Shown one piece after another: positions 1 through 4,823 of a stretch of 10,057 nucleotides of DNA. Position 1 is the stretch's first letter. Each line of letters starts with the position of its first letter. A model generated the notes under the pieces. The model was given only the letters and a program-made list of their open reading frames with translations, made no database searches and was not told where the DNA came from. The position numbers and the translations under genes are program-made. The stretch is from Candidatus Margulisiibacteriota bacterium (GTDB lineage: Bacteria > Margulisbacteria > WOR-1 > XYC2-FULL-46-14 > JAHJBW01), in assembly GCA_018813405.1 (NCBI GenBank), contig JAHJBW010000172.1, forward strand, positions 1 through 10,057. Direction: 5' to 3'.

Positions 1-453
1 ATGCTGACCAAGGACGGCCCTAAGGTTCTGGAGTACAACTGCCGCTTTGGAGATCCGGAAACACAAGTTGTAATCCCCCGCCTAAAGTCCGATTTATTAG
101 AGATTCTAATTTCGACTATCGAATGTCGAATATCGAATATCGTTTTAGAATGGGATCCCCGTCCTGCCGTCTGCATCGTCTTGGCCGCGGGAGGATATCC
201 TGGCTCATACGAAAAAGGCATTCCAATCGAGGGCTTAGACAAAGCGCGCGAGGAGGATGATGTGATCGTCTTTCATGCCGGCACCGATGTGAAAGATGAC
301 AAGATCGTGACATCAGGCGGACGGGTGCTGGGAGTTGTCGGGCTGGGAGATGATATTAAAGGCGCGATAGATCGCGCGTATACCGCGGTTGAGCTTATCC
401 ACTTCAAGGATATGCATTATCGGAAAGATATTGGCAAGAGAGCGCTTAAGTGA
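1..453 (+). CDS. purD: Phosphoribosylamine-glycine ligase (GARS), C-terminal part
   Basis: This is the last 150 residues of PurD, the ATP-grasp enzyme that joins glycine to 5-phosphoribosylamine in de novo purine synthesis in the cytoplasm. The gene is cut by the window edge; full-length PurD has about 420-430 residues, so the ATG at base 1 is an internal Met. The ATP-grasp signature EYNCRFGDPETQ (window residues 11-22) holds the Mg-ATP ligands Glu11 and Asn13. The C-terminal domain is recognisable from EWDPRPAVCIVLAAGGYPGSYEKG-type sequence at residues 50-73. The segment between the two (residues 38-48) is encoded by a heptamer tandem repeat, yet its length matches ordinary PurD by memory alignment. 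The stop codon overlaps the GTG start of the next gene (GTGA, 450-453), so the two are very probably co-transcribed and translationally coupled. Confidence 0.95.
   Translation: MLTKDGPKVLEYNCRFGDPETQVVIPRLKSDLLEILISTIECRISNIVLEWDPRPAVCIVLAAGGYPGSYEKGIPIEGLDKAREEDDVIVFHAGTDVKDDKIVTSGGRVLGVVGLGDDIKGAIDRAYTAVELIHFKDMHYRKDIGKRALK
112..142. repeat. Heptamer tandem repeat TCGAATA inside purD
   Basis: Four consecutive 7-bp units are visible: TCGACTA (112-118), TCGAATG (119-125), TCGAATA (126-132) and TCGAATA (133-139), followed by a partial TCG (140-142). Because 7 is not a multiple of 3, successive units are read in different frames. The array encodes residues 38-48 of the purD fragment without breaking the reading frame. 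Confidence 0.85.
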
Positions 454-986
454 TAGTCGCGTCTCAAAACCAGCACAAGCTCAAAGAGATCGAGCACATC
501 CTCGGGGTCAAAGTCCACGGCGCAAACATCAAAGTAAAAGAAGACGGCAAGACTTTTGAGGAAAATGCGATCAAAAAGGCCAAAGCGGGCCTCAGGAAAT
601 TCAAAGAGCTGACTTTGGCCGATGACTCGGGGCTTGAGGTAAAATGCCTTGGCGGAAAGCCAGGTGTCAAATCCGCCCGTTACGCAACGCCTCCTACCCC
701 GGAAAACCTTTGCAACAAACTATTGCGCGCCATGAAAGACGGCAAAGACCGCCGCGCCCAATTTGTCTGCGTCATCGCCCTGGCCTATCCGAATGGCAAG
801 GTCAAAACCTTCAAAGGAGTGGTTAAAGGCAGGATCATTGAGGAGATGCGCGGCTCGCACGGCTTTGGCTACGACCCTGTCTTTGTGCCGGACGGCTACC
901 AGAAAACCTTCGCCGAGATGAAACCCGCCACGAAGAACCACTTGAGCCACAGGGGACAGGCGCTAAAAAAAATAAGCCGCCTTTAA
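450..986 (+). CDS. rdgB: Non-canonical purine NTP pyrophosphatase (dITP/XTPase, RdgB/HAM1 family)
   Basis: A 178-residue cytoplasmic enzyme that hydrolyses dITP, ITP and XTP to the monophosphates plus pyrophosphate, keeping deaminated purines out of DNA and RNA. Family motifs in order: the phosphate-binding SxNxxK motif as SQNQHK (5-10), TFEENA (35-40), LADDSGLEV with the catalytic/metal acidic pair Asp58-Asp59 (56-64), GVKSARYA (72-79), FGYDPVF (139-145) and SHR (166-168). It is somewhat shorter than the usual 190-200 residues, mostly because of a compact N-terminus and a short loop near residue 80-100. The start is the GTG at 450, which overlaps the purD stop by 4 bp, so no separate Shine-Dalgarno is needed. 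It ends one base before the stop codon of the convergent tryptophanase gene. Pairing with purD fits a purine-metabolism operon. Confidence 0.95.
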   Translation: MIVASQNQHKLKEIEHILGVKVHGANIKVKEDGKTFEENAIKKAKAGLRKFKELTLADDSGLEVKCLGGKPGVKSARYATPPTPENLCNKLLRAMKDGKDRRAQFVCVIALAYPNGKVKTFKGVVKGRIIEEMRGSHGFGYDPVFVPDGYQKTFAEMKPATKNHLSHRGQALKKISRL

Positions 987-987
987 C

Positions 988-2682
988 TTATCCTCTTGCA
1001 TTGGGCGGCAAATATGACTGGTCATACACTCGCAAGGGAGCAGAAAAATACCGCTCAACTTCGGGCAAAAGCTGAGGTATCTCGCCGGGTGAAACCAGCT
1101 TAAAGGTTGAAGTAAAATGCCCGTTACCCATCCCTTCCTTATCAAACATCAGGCCGCCGATATTGCCTCGGTCCTGATAAAGGGTCTCCAGGGCGCTCAA
1201 AACAAATGCCATATGTTCTCCGGTATAGACCCTTCTCGGCACAGTAAACCTTACCAGATCAAGATCAGGGATTATCCTCTTTCCGTCGGCACCCCTGCCC
1301 GCCAGCGAAAGCCCGATCTCTACCGGCCTGATCCCATATCTTCTGTATATCTCCGCGCATATCCTCTGGGCGGGGAAAAAGAGGTGATTGACGTGGTCCA
1401 GAAACTTCCTGCCGTCTAAAAATACCCCGTTCGATCCCGGAGGCCACTGTATGGGAAGCCCCAACCTGCGAAATCCATTGCCAAGTTCTGTCACCTGGTT
1501 GATCCTGGAACGCAAATATTCAAACTCGCTCCCCTCTATTAGGCCTTGCTTCAGGGCGGCCAGGTCCCTGCCGGACATTCCGCCGTAAGAATAATGGCCC
1601 TCTATTAAAATACAATAGGTTTCGAACATTTTGTAGAGATCACGATCGCTTGTTGCAATAAGCCCTCCCATATTGGCAATAGCATCTTTTTTACAGCTCA
1701 TCAGCACCACATCGGCAAGCCTGGTCATTTCCAGCACTATTTCCTGAATGCTCTTATCCTTATATTCTTCTTCCCTTACTTTGATGAAATACGCGTTCTC
1801 AAAAATGCGCGCGGCATCCAGAATCAACAATATCCCGTGCTGTTTGGCCAGCGCGTGCGCCGCTTTCAGGTTCTTCAGGGAAACGGGCTGTCCTCCAACA
1901 GTATTGTTGACGACCGTCATTACCATGAATCCTATATTTTCCGGACCGACCTCTTTGACTATTTCAGCCAGCTTGTCCACATCGGCATTGCCTTTGAAAG
2001 GAAAATACTTCTCAGTCTCATTGCATTCTGGACAATTCGCCGTCCGAACCTGTGCCCCCTGCCTTGCGGTGTTTCCGTGTGTAGTATCAAAATACGTGTT
2101 CCCGATGCATACGATCTGTTTATTCTCGCTCCTGGCTTTTTCCATCAAATGCTGAAGAAGGACCGTAAAAGCGATATTCTCCGCGGCGCGGCCCTGATGG
2201 ACCGGCAAGACAAATTCTTTGCCGAATACCTGCTGAACAGTTGGAACAAACTGCTCAAAAGTAACGCTATGAGAATATCTTTCATCAGCGCCCATTATCT
2301 CTGCCCATTGCCTGTCGCTCTGAGCGCCGGTGCCGCTGTCCGTCAAAAAATCCAAAAAAATGGTCCCTGCCTTTACGCAAAAAACGTTATTGCCGGTGCG
2401 CCTCAATTCGGCGGCACGATCGGCTTCGGTAACGGACGAAGTATACTGTACGGTCTTAATTATATAAGGAGGGACCAAATCCTGCGGGCTTAAGGGTATG
2501 ATGCCAAGATGCTTATCCAAATGCCCTAATATGCCCCTGGCAAGGGATCTTAATCCTCTTGATTCATGTATAGGCAGCGAGCCTCCTTCCCGTATTATTT
2601 TGCTCGCCTGCCGCAGTCTTCTCGCCGCTTGTGTATATGGATTAAACTCAACGGATGATGCCCTTGTTTTCCTAACAGCCAT
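988..2682 (-). CDS. tnaA: Tryptophanase-type beta-eliminating lyase (PLP-dependent)
   Basis: A 564-residue fold-type I PLP enzyme of the tryptophanase/tyrosine phenol-lyase family, expected to convert L-tryptophan to indole, pyruvate and ammonia. Family landmarks: FLTDSGTGA (112-120), HQGRAAE (162-168), TYFDTTHGN (196-204), GGQPVSLKNLK (263-273), the PLP-lysine region MSCKKDAIANMGG (328-340; Lys331/Lys332) and the carboxylate-binding region VRFTVPRR (Arg478). From memory of the E. coli and Citrobacter enzymes, three positions that separate the subfamilies look tryptophanase-like: Asp199 (Thr in TPL), Ile456 in VEIG (Arg in TPL) and His522 in HFT (Phe in TPL). Compared with 471-residue E. coli TnaA it has about 57 extra residues at the N-terminus, about 35 at the C-terminus and a CPEC motif (217-220). 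The start at 2682 is chosen because AAAGGAG lies 8 nt upstream; the frame stays open to 2796 but has no such site. Activity is inferred, not shown. Confidence 0.88.
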   Translation of the reverse strand: MAVRKTRASSVEFNPYTQAARRLRQASKIIREGGSLPIHESRGLRSLARGILGHLDKHLGIIPLSPQDLVPPYIIKTVQYTSSVTEADRAAELRRTGNNVFCVKAGTIFLDFLTDSGTGAQSDRQWAEIMGADERYSHSVTFEQFVPTVQQVFGKEFVLPVHQGRAAENIAFTVLLQHLMEKARSENKQIVCIGNTYFDTTHGNTARQGAQVRTANCPECNETEKYFPFKGNADVDKLAEIVKEVGPENIGFMVMTVVNNTVGGQPVSLKNLKAAHALAKQHGILLILDAARIFENAYFIKVREEEYKDKSIQEIVLEMTRLADVVLMSCKKDAIANMGGLIATSDRDLYKMFETYCILIEGHYSYGGMSGRDLAALKQGLIEGSEFEYLRSRINQVTELGNGFRRLGLPIQWPPGSNGVFLDGRKFLDHVNHLFFPAQRICAEIYRRYGIRPVEIGLSLAGRGADGKRIIPDLDLVRFTVPRRVYTGEHMAFVLSALETLYQDRGNIGGLMFDKEGMGNGHFTSTFKLVSPGEIPQLLPEVERYFSAPLRVYDQSYLPPNARG

Positions 2683-2794
2683 GATGATTTCTCCTTTTGC
2701 AGATCTATCTATGACACTACTTCGGAAGGACATAATAGAAATTTCACGTGATTTTTTTGGGGGGCAGGAAGCGCATCGGGAAGGATTTGAATCC

Positions 2795-2893
2795 ATTAGT
2801 CCCTACCGCGCCCGATAGGACTTGAACCTATGGCCTACAGATTAGAAATCTGTTGCTCTATCCAACTGAGCTACGGGCGCGGTAGAAACTAAT
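2795..2893 (-). repeat. Inverted repeat extending the tRNA acceptor helix
   Basis: The 13 bases before the tRNA (2881-2893) and the 13 bases at its 3' side starting with the discriminator (2795-2807) are complementary: ATTAGTTTCTACC upstream against GGTAGGGACTAAT downstream on the minus strand, with two G-U wobbles and no mismatch. Added to the 7-bp acceptor stem this gives a continuous helix of about 20 bp in the precursor, with the discriminator base itself paired. Confidence 0.85.
2807..2880 (-). tRNA. tRNA-Arg(UCU)
   Basis: A complete cloverleaf is readable on the minus strand: acceptor GCGCCCG/CGGGCGC (2880-2874 with 2814-2808), D-arm GCTC...GAGC, anticodon stem ACAGA/TCTGT with loop TTTCTAA, and T-arm ATAGG-TTCAAGT-CCTAT. 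The anticodon TCT at 2846-2844 reads AGA (and AGG by wobble) arginine codons. The discriminator is G (complement of 2807) and CCA is not encoded; the next bases are GTA, so CCA must be added post-transcriptionally. The gene lies on the same strand as, and just upstream of, the tryptophanase gene. Confidence 0.96.
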
Positions 2894-2894
2894 T

Positions 2895-2938
2895 TATCCA
2901 CTGAGCCTGCCCTGAGCCTGTCGAAGGGCTACGGGCGC
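2895..2938 (-). pseudogene. Fossil 5' end of a tRNA, interrupted by a short repeat
   Basis: Just upstream of the intact tRNA, the minus strand again carries GCGCCCGTAG (2938-2929) and then GCTCAG-TGGATA (2906-2895). These match the first 22 bases of the tRNA (2880-2859) in order, with one base missing. About 23 bp (2906-2928) are inserted between the two blocks. No anticodon arm or T-arm follows; the copy runs straight into the leader of the intact tRNA. The matching parts amount to only 16-22 bases, so the call is good but not certain. Confidence 0.65.
2906..2928. repeat. Short GC-rich insert of the TTCGACAGGCTCAG type
   Basis: The insert reads, on the minus strand, CCCTTCGACAGGCTCAGGGC and a few more bases. 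GCCCT (2909-2913) can pair with AGGGC (2925-2929) as a small hairpin. From memory, very similar strings are dispersed repeats in many environmental bacterial genomes. Only one clear copy is visible in this window, with weaker relatives in the 8810-8945 spacer. Confidence 0.5.
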
Positions 2939-2943
2939 ATGTT

Positions 2944-2964
2944 AACTAATAACTGATAACTAAT
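2944..2964. repeat. Heptamer tandem repeat AACTAAT
   Basis: Three adjacent 7-bp units: AACTAAT (2944-2950), AACTGAT (2951-2957) and AACTAAT (2958-2964). The unit length is the same as in the purD array although the sequence differs. The array lies between the fossil tRNA fragment and the first L,D-transpeptidase-fold gene. Confidence 0.8.
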
Positions 2965-2971
2965 AATAGCA
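2963..2971 (-). promoter_or_regulatory. Possible extended -10 box toward tRNA-Arg
   Basis: TGCTATTAT on the minus strand is an extended -10 (TGnTATTAT) pointing at the tRNA and tryptophanase genes. There is no convincing -35 at 16-18 bp, and a transcript from here would cross the heptamer array and the fossil tRNA, so this is a weak call. Confidence 0.35.
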
Positions 2972-3012
2972 CGAGGAGTGAAATTTTCTGCCAACTTGAC
3001 CGATAAAGATAT

Positions 3013-3585
3013 ATGAGAATGTTTCGTCTAAAACTTATGGGCATACTGCTCCTGTCCCTTTCAAGCTTCTTTCTCCTTACCGGCCATGCCGAGATAATGG
3101 AGAACGAAAAAGAAGAGGTCTATCTCAACTACCTGAAACATCTGGTGCTGGACTTTGCCGACAAGCACAAGGACCAGGAAGATGTTATTGTTGTAAGCAA
3201 GAACGCGCACTTGCTCTATTATGTCCGCAACGGCCAGATAGTGCAGAACGCCCAATATGAAGGATTCACCATAAACTTTCCGGTCCGCACGGCCCTGGCC
3301 TCAAAATACTACCGTACACCGGAAGGCGAAATGTACGTTGACCGTAAAAATCCGTACAGCCAGTACACTCTCTTCCTGAGCCTGAGCGTTCCGGGCGCCT
3401 ACGGCATCCACGGCGGCCCCACCTATCTTAAAAATTACATCGCCAAAAAAGAAAAGGAAGACCCCGACCTTGTCTGGGTGACCAAAAAGGACGATACGCG
3501 CGGCTGCGTGGCGGTAGAAAATCGCGTGATCAAATATCTTTTCGCGCAGGTCGACGAAAAAACGCCCGTCCTCATCATGCCCTAA
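3013..3585 (+). CDS. Exported L,D-transpeptidase-fold protein, YafK/DpaA-like type
   Basis: A 190-residue exported protein with the YkuD fold. An N-terminal signal sequence (basic start, hydrophobic residues 9-24, likely cleavage after GHA26) puts it in the periplasm. The catalytic region has GIHGGP (131-136, His133) and DTRGCVAVEN (161-170, Cys165). In place of the usual [S/T]HGChN motif it has D-T-R-G-C, which recalls the DWTxGCIAV form in YafK/DpaA-type members; E. coli DpaA removes Braun's lipoprotein from peptidoglycan rather than cross-linking it. Function here may therefore be peptidoglycan trimming or cross-linking. The start is uncertain by two codons (ATG at 3013 or 3019), with no clear Shine-Dalgarno at either. 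Its stop codon directly abuts the 18-bp hairpin at 3586, and it faces the second transpeptidase gene and the non-coding RNA. Confidence 0.85.
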   Translation: MRMFRLKLMGILLLSLSSFFLLTGHAEIMENEKEEVYLNYLKHLVLDFADKHKDQEDVIVVSKNAHLLYYVRNGQIVQNAQYEGFTINFPVRTALASKYYRTPEGEMYVDRKNPYSQYTLFLSLSVPGAYGIHGGPTYLKNYIAKKEKEDPDLVWVTKKDDTRGCVAVENRVIKYLFAQVDEKTPVLIMP

Positions 3586-3642
3586 ATCCCCACACCAACT
3601 CCATATATTAAATGAAAATAGATTTGGAGTTGGTGTGGGGAT
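3586..3642. repeat. Perfect 18-bp inverted repeat (hairpin)
   Basis: ATCCCCACACCAACTCCA (3586-3603) is the exact reverse complement of 3625-3642, around a 21-nt A/T-rich loop. It starts on the base after the stop codon of the preceding gene. There is no T-run on the exit side for either strand: on the plus strand an A-run follows, which is the U-tract of the minus-strand RNA. It is therefore not a textbook intrinsic terminator, though it could still protect the 3' end of the upstream mRNA or stop transcription from both sides. Confidence 0.8.
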
Positions 3643-3768
3643 AAAAAAGCGAGTAGGCTGCCGGTCCTTCAAGCAAAAAATCCGGGCCACATTATCTGCT
3701 GCAGTCACATAACATGCGCCCGAACCCCCTGCCCCGTCGACGAAGTATGACCTTCACCTACTCACTGT
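3643..3768 (-). ncRNA. Structured non-coding RNA of about 126 nt, family unassigned (6S-like layout)
   Basis: The start near 3768 is placed 7 nt past a consensus promoter, and the end is a run of six U (3648-3643). GUGAGUAGG (3765-3757) pairs with CCUACUCGC (3657-3649) as a 9-bp closing stem with one G-U, ending right before the U-run. At the other end UUCGGGC/GCCCGGA plus CAUGUUAU/AUAAUGUG form a long hairpin of about 15 bp (3724-3681) around a 13-nt loop. Between them lies a large asymmetric internal loop. Closing stem, bubble and long apical stem is the layout of 6S RNA, but the RNA is shorter than the usual 160-200 nt and I see no sequence match to 6S, SRP RNA, tmRNA or RNase P. No reading frame is evident and no gene follows on this strand, which argues against a riboswitch. 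Confidence 0.62.
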
Positions 3769-3774
3769 TCCATG

Positions 3775-3802
3775 ATTATAGCAAAAAAATATTTCGTGTC
3801 AA
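3775..3802 (-). promoter_or_regulatory. Consensus sigma-70 promoter of the non-coding RNA
   Basis: TTGACA (3802-3797), a 16-bp spacer and TATAAT (3780-3775), with TGC directly before the -10 making an extended -10. Both hexamers match the consensus perfectly. The -35 box overlaps the TGA stop codon (3801-3799) of the upstream L,D-transpeptidase gene. A T-rich spacer lies between the boxes. Confidence 0.88.
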
Positions 3803-4599
3803 CGCACTATCACGCGCGTGCCAACTTTTGAATGGTTGTAAATGAACTTTGCTGTTTCAATGGGAAGGTTGATGCACCCGTGCGAGCCATAGTAGTTGTG
3901 GTCTATCCAGAATGTTGACCGCCAGCCGGCATCGTGCAGACCAGCCCCTCCAAAGAAAGGCATCCAGTAATACACCCACAGATGGTAGTCTTCCCCGTAT
4001 TGCCTGCCGTCAAGGTAGCGGTTGCGCTCTTTGGTGCGTATCTTGTAGTTGCCAGAGGGAATGTTCCAGCCGCGGCGGCCGGTAACGCATCTTGAAATGA
4101 ACCACACTTCGTCAAATGGCCCGTAGACATATACGTTCTGGTTGCGAGTATCAACTATTACCCTGGATATCTGCTCCTGTACATTGTCCGGCACCAGGCT
4201 AAAATTGTCTTCCACTTTTTTCCTGCCCTTTTGGATCTGTTCTATGGTAGGATCGGGCCGCCTCTTAAGGAATATCTCGTCGGCAATATAGAACCCCTCT
4301 TTCACCTCTTTGGTCCACAGGTCAATGATATCGCCTTTTTTTAACTTCAGTTCTTTCTGTATGCTGGGGGAATGCATTTTGGTCTTGCTGTCGTATTTGA
4401 TGGGGACATAGACCTGGGTGTCGCCGTCACGGTAAAGCGCGGCCATGGAGTAGCCCATATCCGCCACTACTTCCAGGTCTTCAAAGAGATCTCCCCTGTA
4501 TTCCTCTTCGATTATCTCCAGCTCAAAGCTTTGGGCATATACTATGGCAGACAGAGTACAAAGGGTTATTGCCAAACATAATATAACTCTCTTGAACAT
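3799..4599 (-). CDS. Exported L,D-transpeptidase (YkuD domain)
   Basis: A 266-residue periplasmic protein with a signal peptide (hydrophobic 5-20, likely cleavage after VYA22). Residues 24-115 form a less recognisable N-terminal domain. The YkuD domain (about 145-266) carries the canonical signature: His222 in GLHDAGW, then GSHGCIN with Ser239, His240, Gly241, catalytic Cys242 and Asn244. Such enzymes make 3-3 cross-links in peptidoglycan or attach proteins to it through meso-diaminopimelate, and are targets of carbapenems. It is the classical partner of the less typical YkuD-fold gene on the other side of the non-coding RNA. There is no Shine-Dalgarno before the ATG; an extended -10 lies 10 nt upstream, so the mRNA is probably almost leaderless. 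The stop codon lies inside the -35 box of the downstream non-coding RNA. Confidence 0.92.
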   Translation of the reverse strand: MFKRVILCLAITLCTLSAIVYAQSFELEIIEEEYRGDLFEDLEVVADMGYSMAALYRDGDTQVYVPIKYDSKTKMHSPSIQKELKLKKGDIIDLWTKEVKEGFYIADEIFLKRRPDPTIEQIQKGRKKVEDNFSLVPDNVQEQISRVIVDTRNQNVYVYGPFDEVWFISRCVTGRRGWNIPSGNYKIRTKERNRYLDGRQYGEDYHLWVYYWMPFFGGAGLHDAGWRSTFWIDHNYYGSHGCINLPIETAKFIYNHSKVGTRVIVR

Positions 4600-4609
4600 A
4601 GGTGGAAAT

Positions 4610-4618
4610 ATTATAGCA
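4610..4618 (-). promoter_or_regulatory. Extended -10 box of the L,D-transpeptidase gene
   Basis: TGCTATAAT on the minus strand; its TATAAT (4615-4610) ends 10 nt before the ATG at 4599, predicting a leader of only about 3-5 nt. There is no strong -35, which is normal for an extended -10 promoter. Confidence 0.7.
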
Positions 4619-4633
4619 GAATTATTGATTCTG
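4617..4633. promoter_or_regulatory. Inverted repeat at the promoter, possible operator
   Basis: CAGAAT-tattg-ATTCTG is a perfect 6-bp inverted repeat with a 5-bp spacer. It overlaps the TG of the extended -10 and the spacer of the transpeptidase promoter, a typical place for a dimeric repressor to bind. Short A/T-rich palindromes also arise by chance. Confidence 0.35.
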
Positions 4634-4784
4634 TTTAGATATAAGTTAGAACAAGCCCGGCAAACTGAAGAATTTCAGCACCAGAGGCAATATTAACTTC
4701 ATTATGAACTCAAGAATATAAATCAAAGTTTATCTCTCCCTTCGCGATCCTATAGCAATTCTATCGGATATTTTGCCACTTAAC

Positions 4785-4813
4785 TTGCGCAACAGCTTCG
4801 CAGATAATATAAT
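4785..4813 (+). promoter_or_regulatory. Promoter of the polysaccharide deacetylase gene
   Basis: TTGCGC (4785-4790), a 17-bp spacer and TATAAT (4808-4813). The -10 ends 10 nt before the ATG at 4824, the same distance as in the divergent transpeptidase gene. The predicted leader is 3-5 nt. The rest of the 4600-4784 spacer shows no gene or clear signal other than the promoter elements listed separately. Confidence 0.7.
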
Positions 4814-4823
4814 TGCTGGTACC

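Noticed and set aside
1837..2493. A 218-codon open frame opposite the tryptophanase gene
   Set aside because: Antisense shadow of a well-supported enzyme; no recognisable protein features.
988..2682. Tyrosine phenol-lyase as the identity of the lyase
   Set aside because: Asp199, Ile456 and His522 match tryptophanase rather than the Thr, Arg and Phe expected in tyrosine phenol-lyase.
2683..2796. N-terminal extension of the tryptophanase to an ATG at 2796
   Set aside because: The frame is open, but the added 38 residues look random, there is no Shine-Dalgarno, and it starts within about 10 bases of the tRNA trailer. The ATG at 2682 has AAAGGAG at good spacing.
2760..2806. A possible 3'-half tRNA fossil (GGATTCAAATCC) after tRNA-Arg
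   Set aside because: The T-loop-like string is there, but the flanking bases do not form a T-stem and the alignment to the tRNA needs gaps. Too weak to list.
3586..3642. Reading the 18-bp hairpin as an intrinsic terminator
   Set aside because: No T-run follows the stem on either strand; the adjacent A-run belongs to the minus-strand RNA end.
3301..3708. A 135-codon minus-strand frame over the first transpeptidase gene and part of the non-coding RNA
   Set aside because: It is antisense to a real gene, has no start signal, and runs through the hairpin and the RNA stem, so coding is unlikely.
3643..3768. Naming the non-coding RNA as SRP RNA, tmRNA, RNase P or a riboswitch
   Set aside because: The SRP tetraloop and asymmetric-loop motif is absent, size and core motifs of tmRNA and RNase P are missing, and no gene follows for a riboswitch to control. 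6S remains only an architectural analogy.
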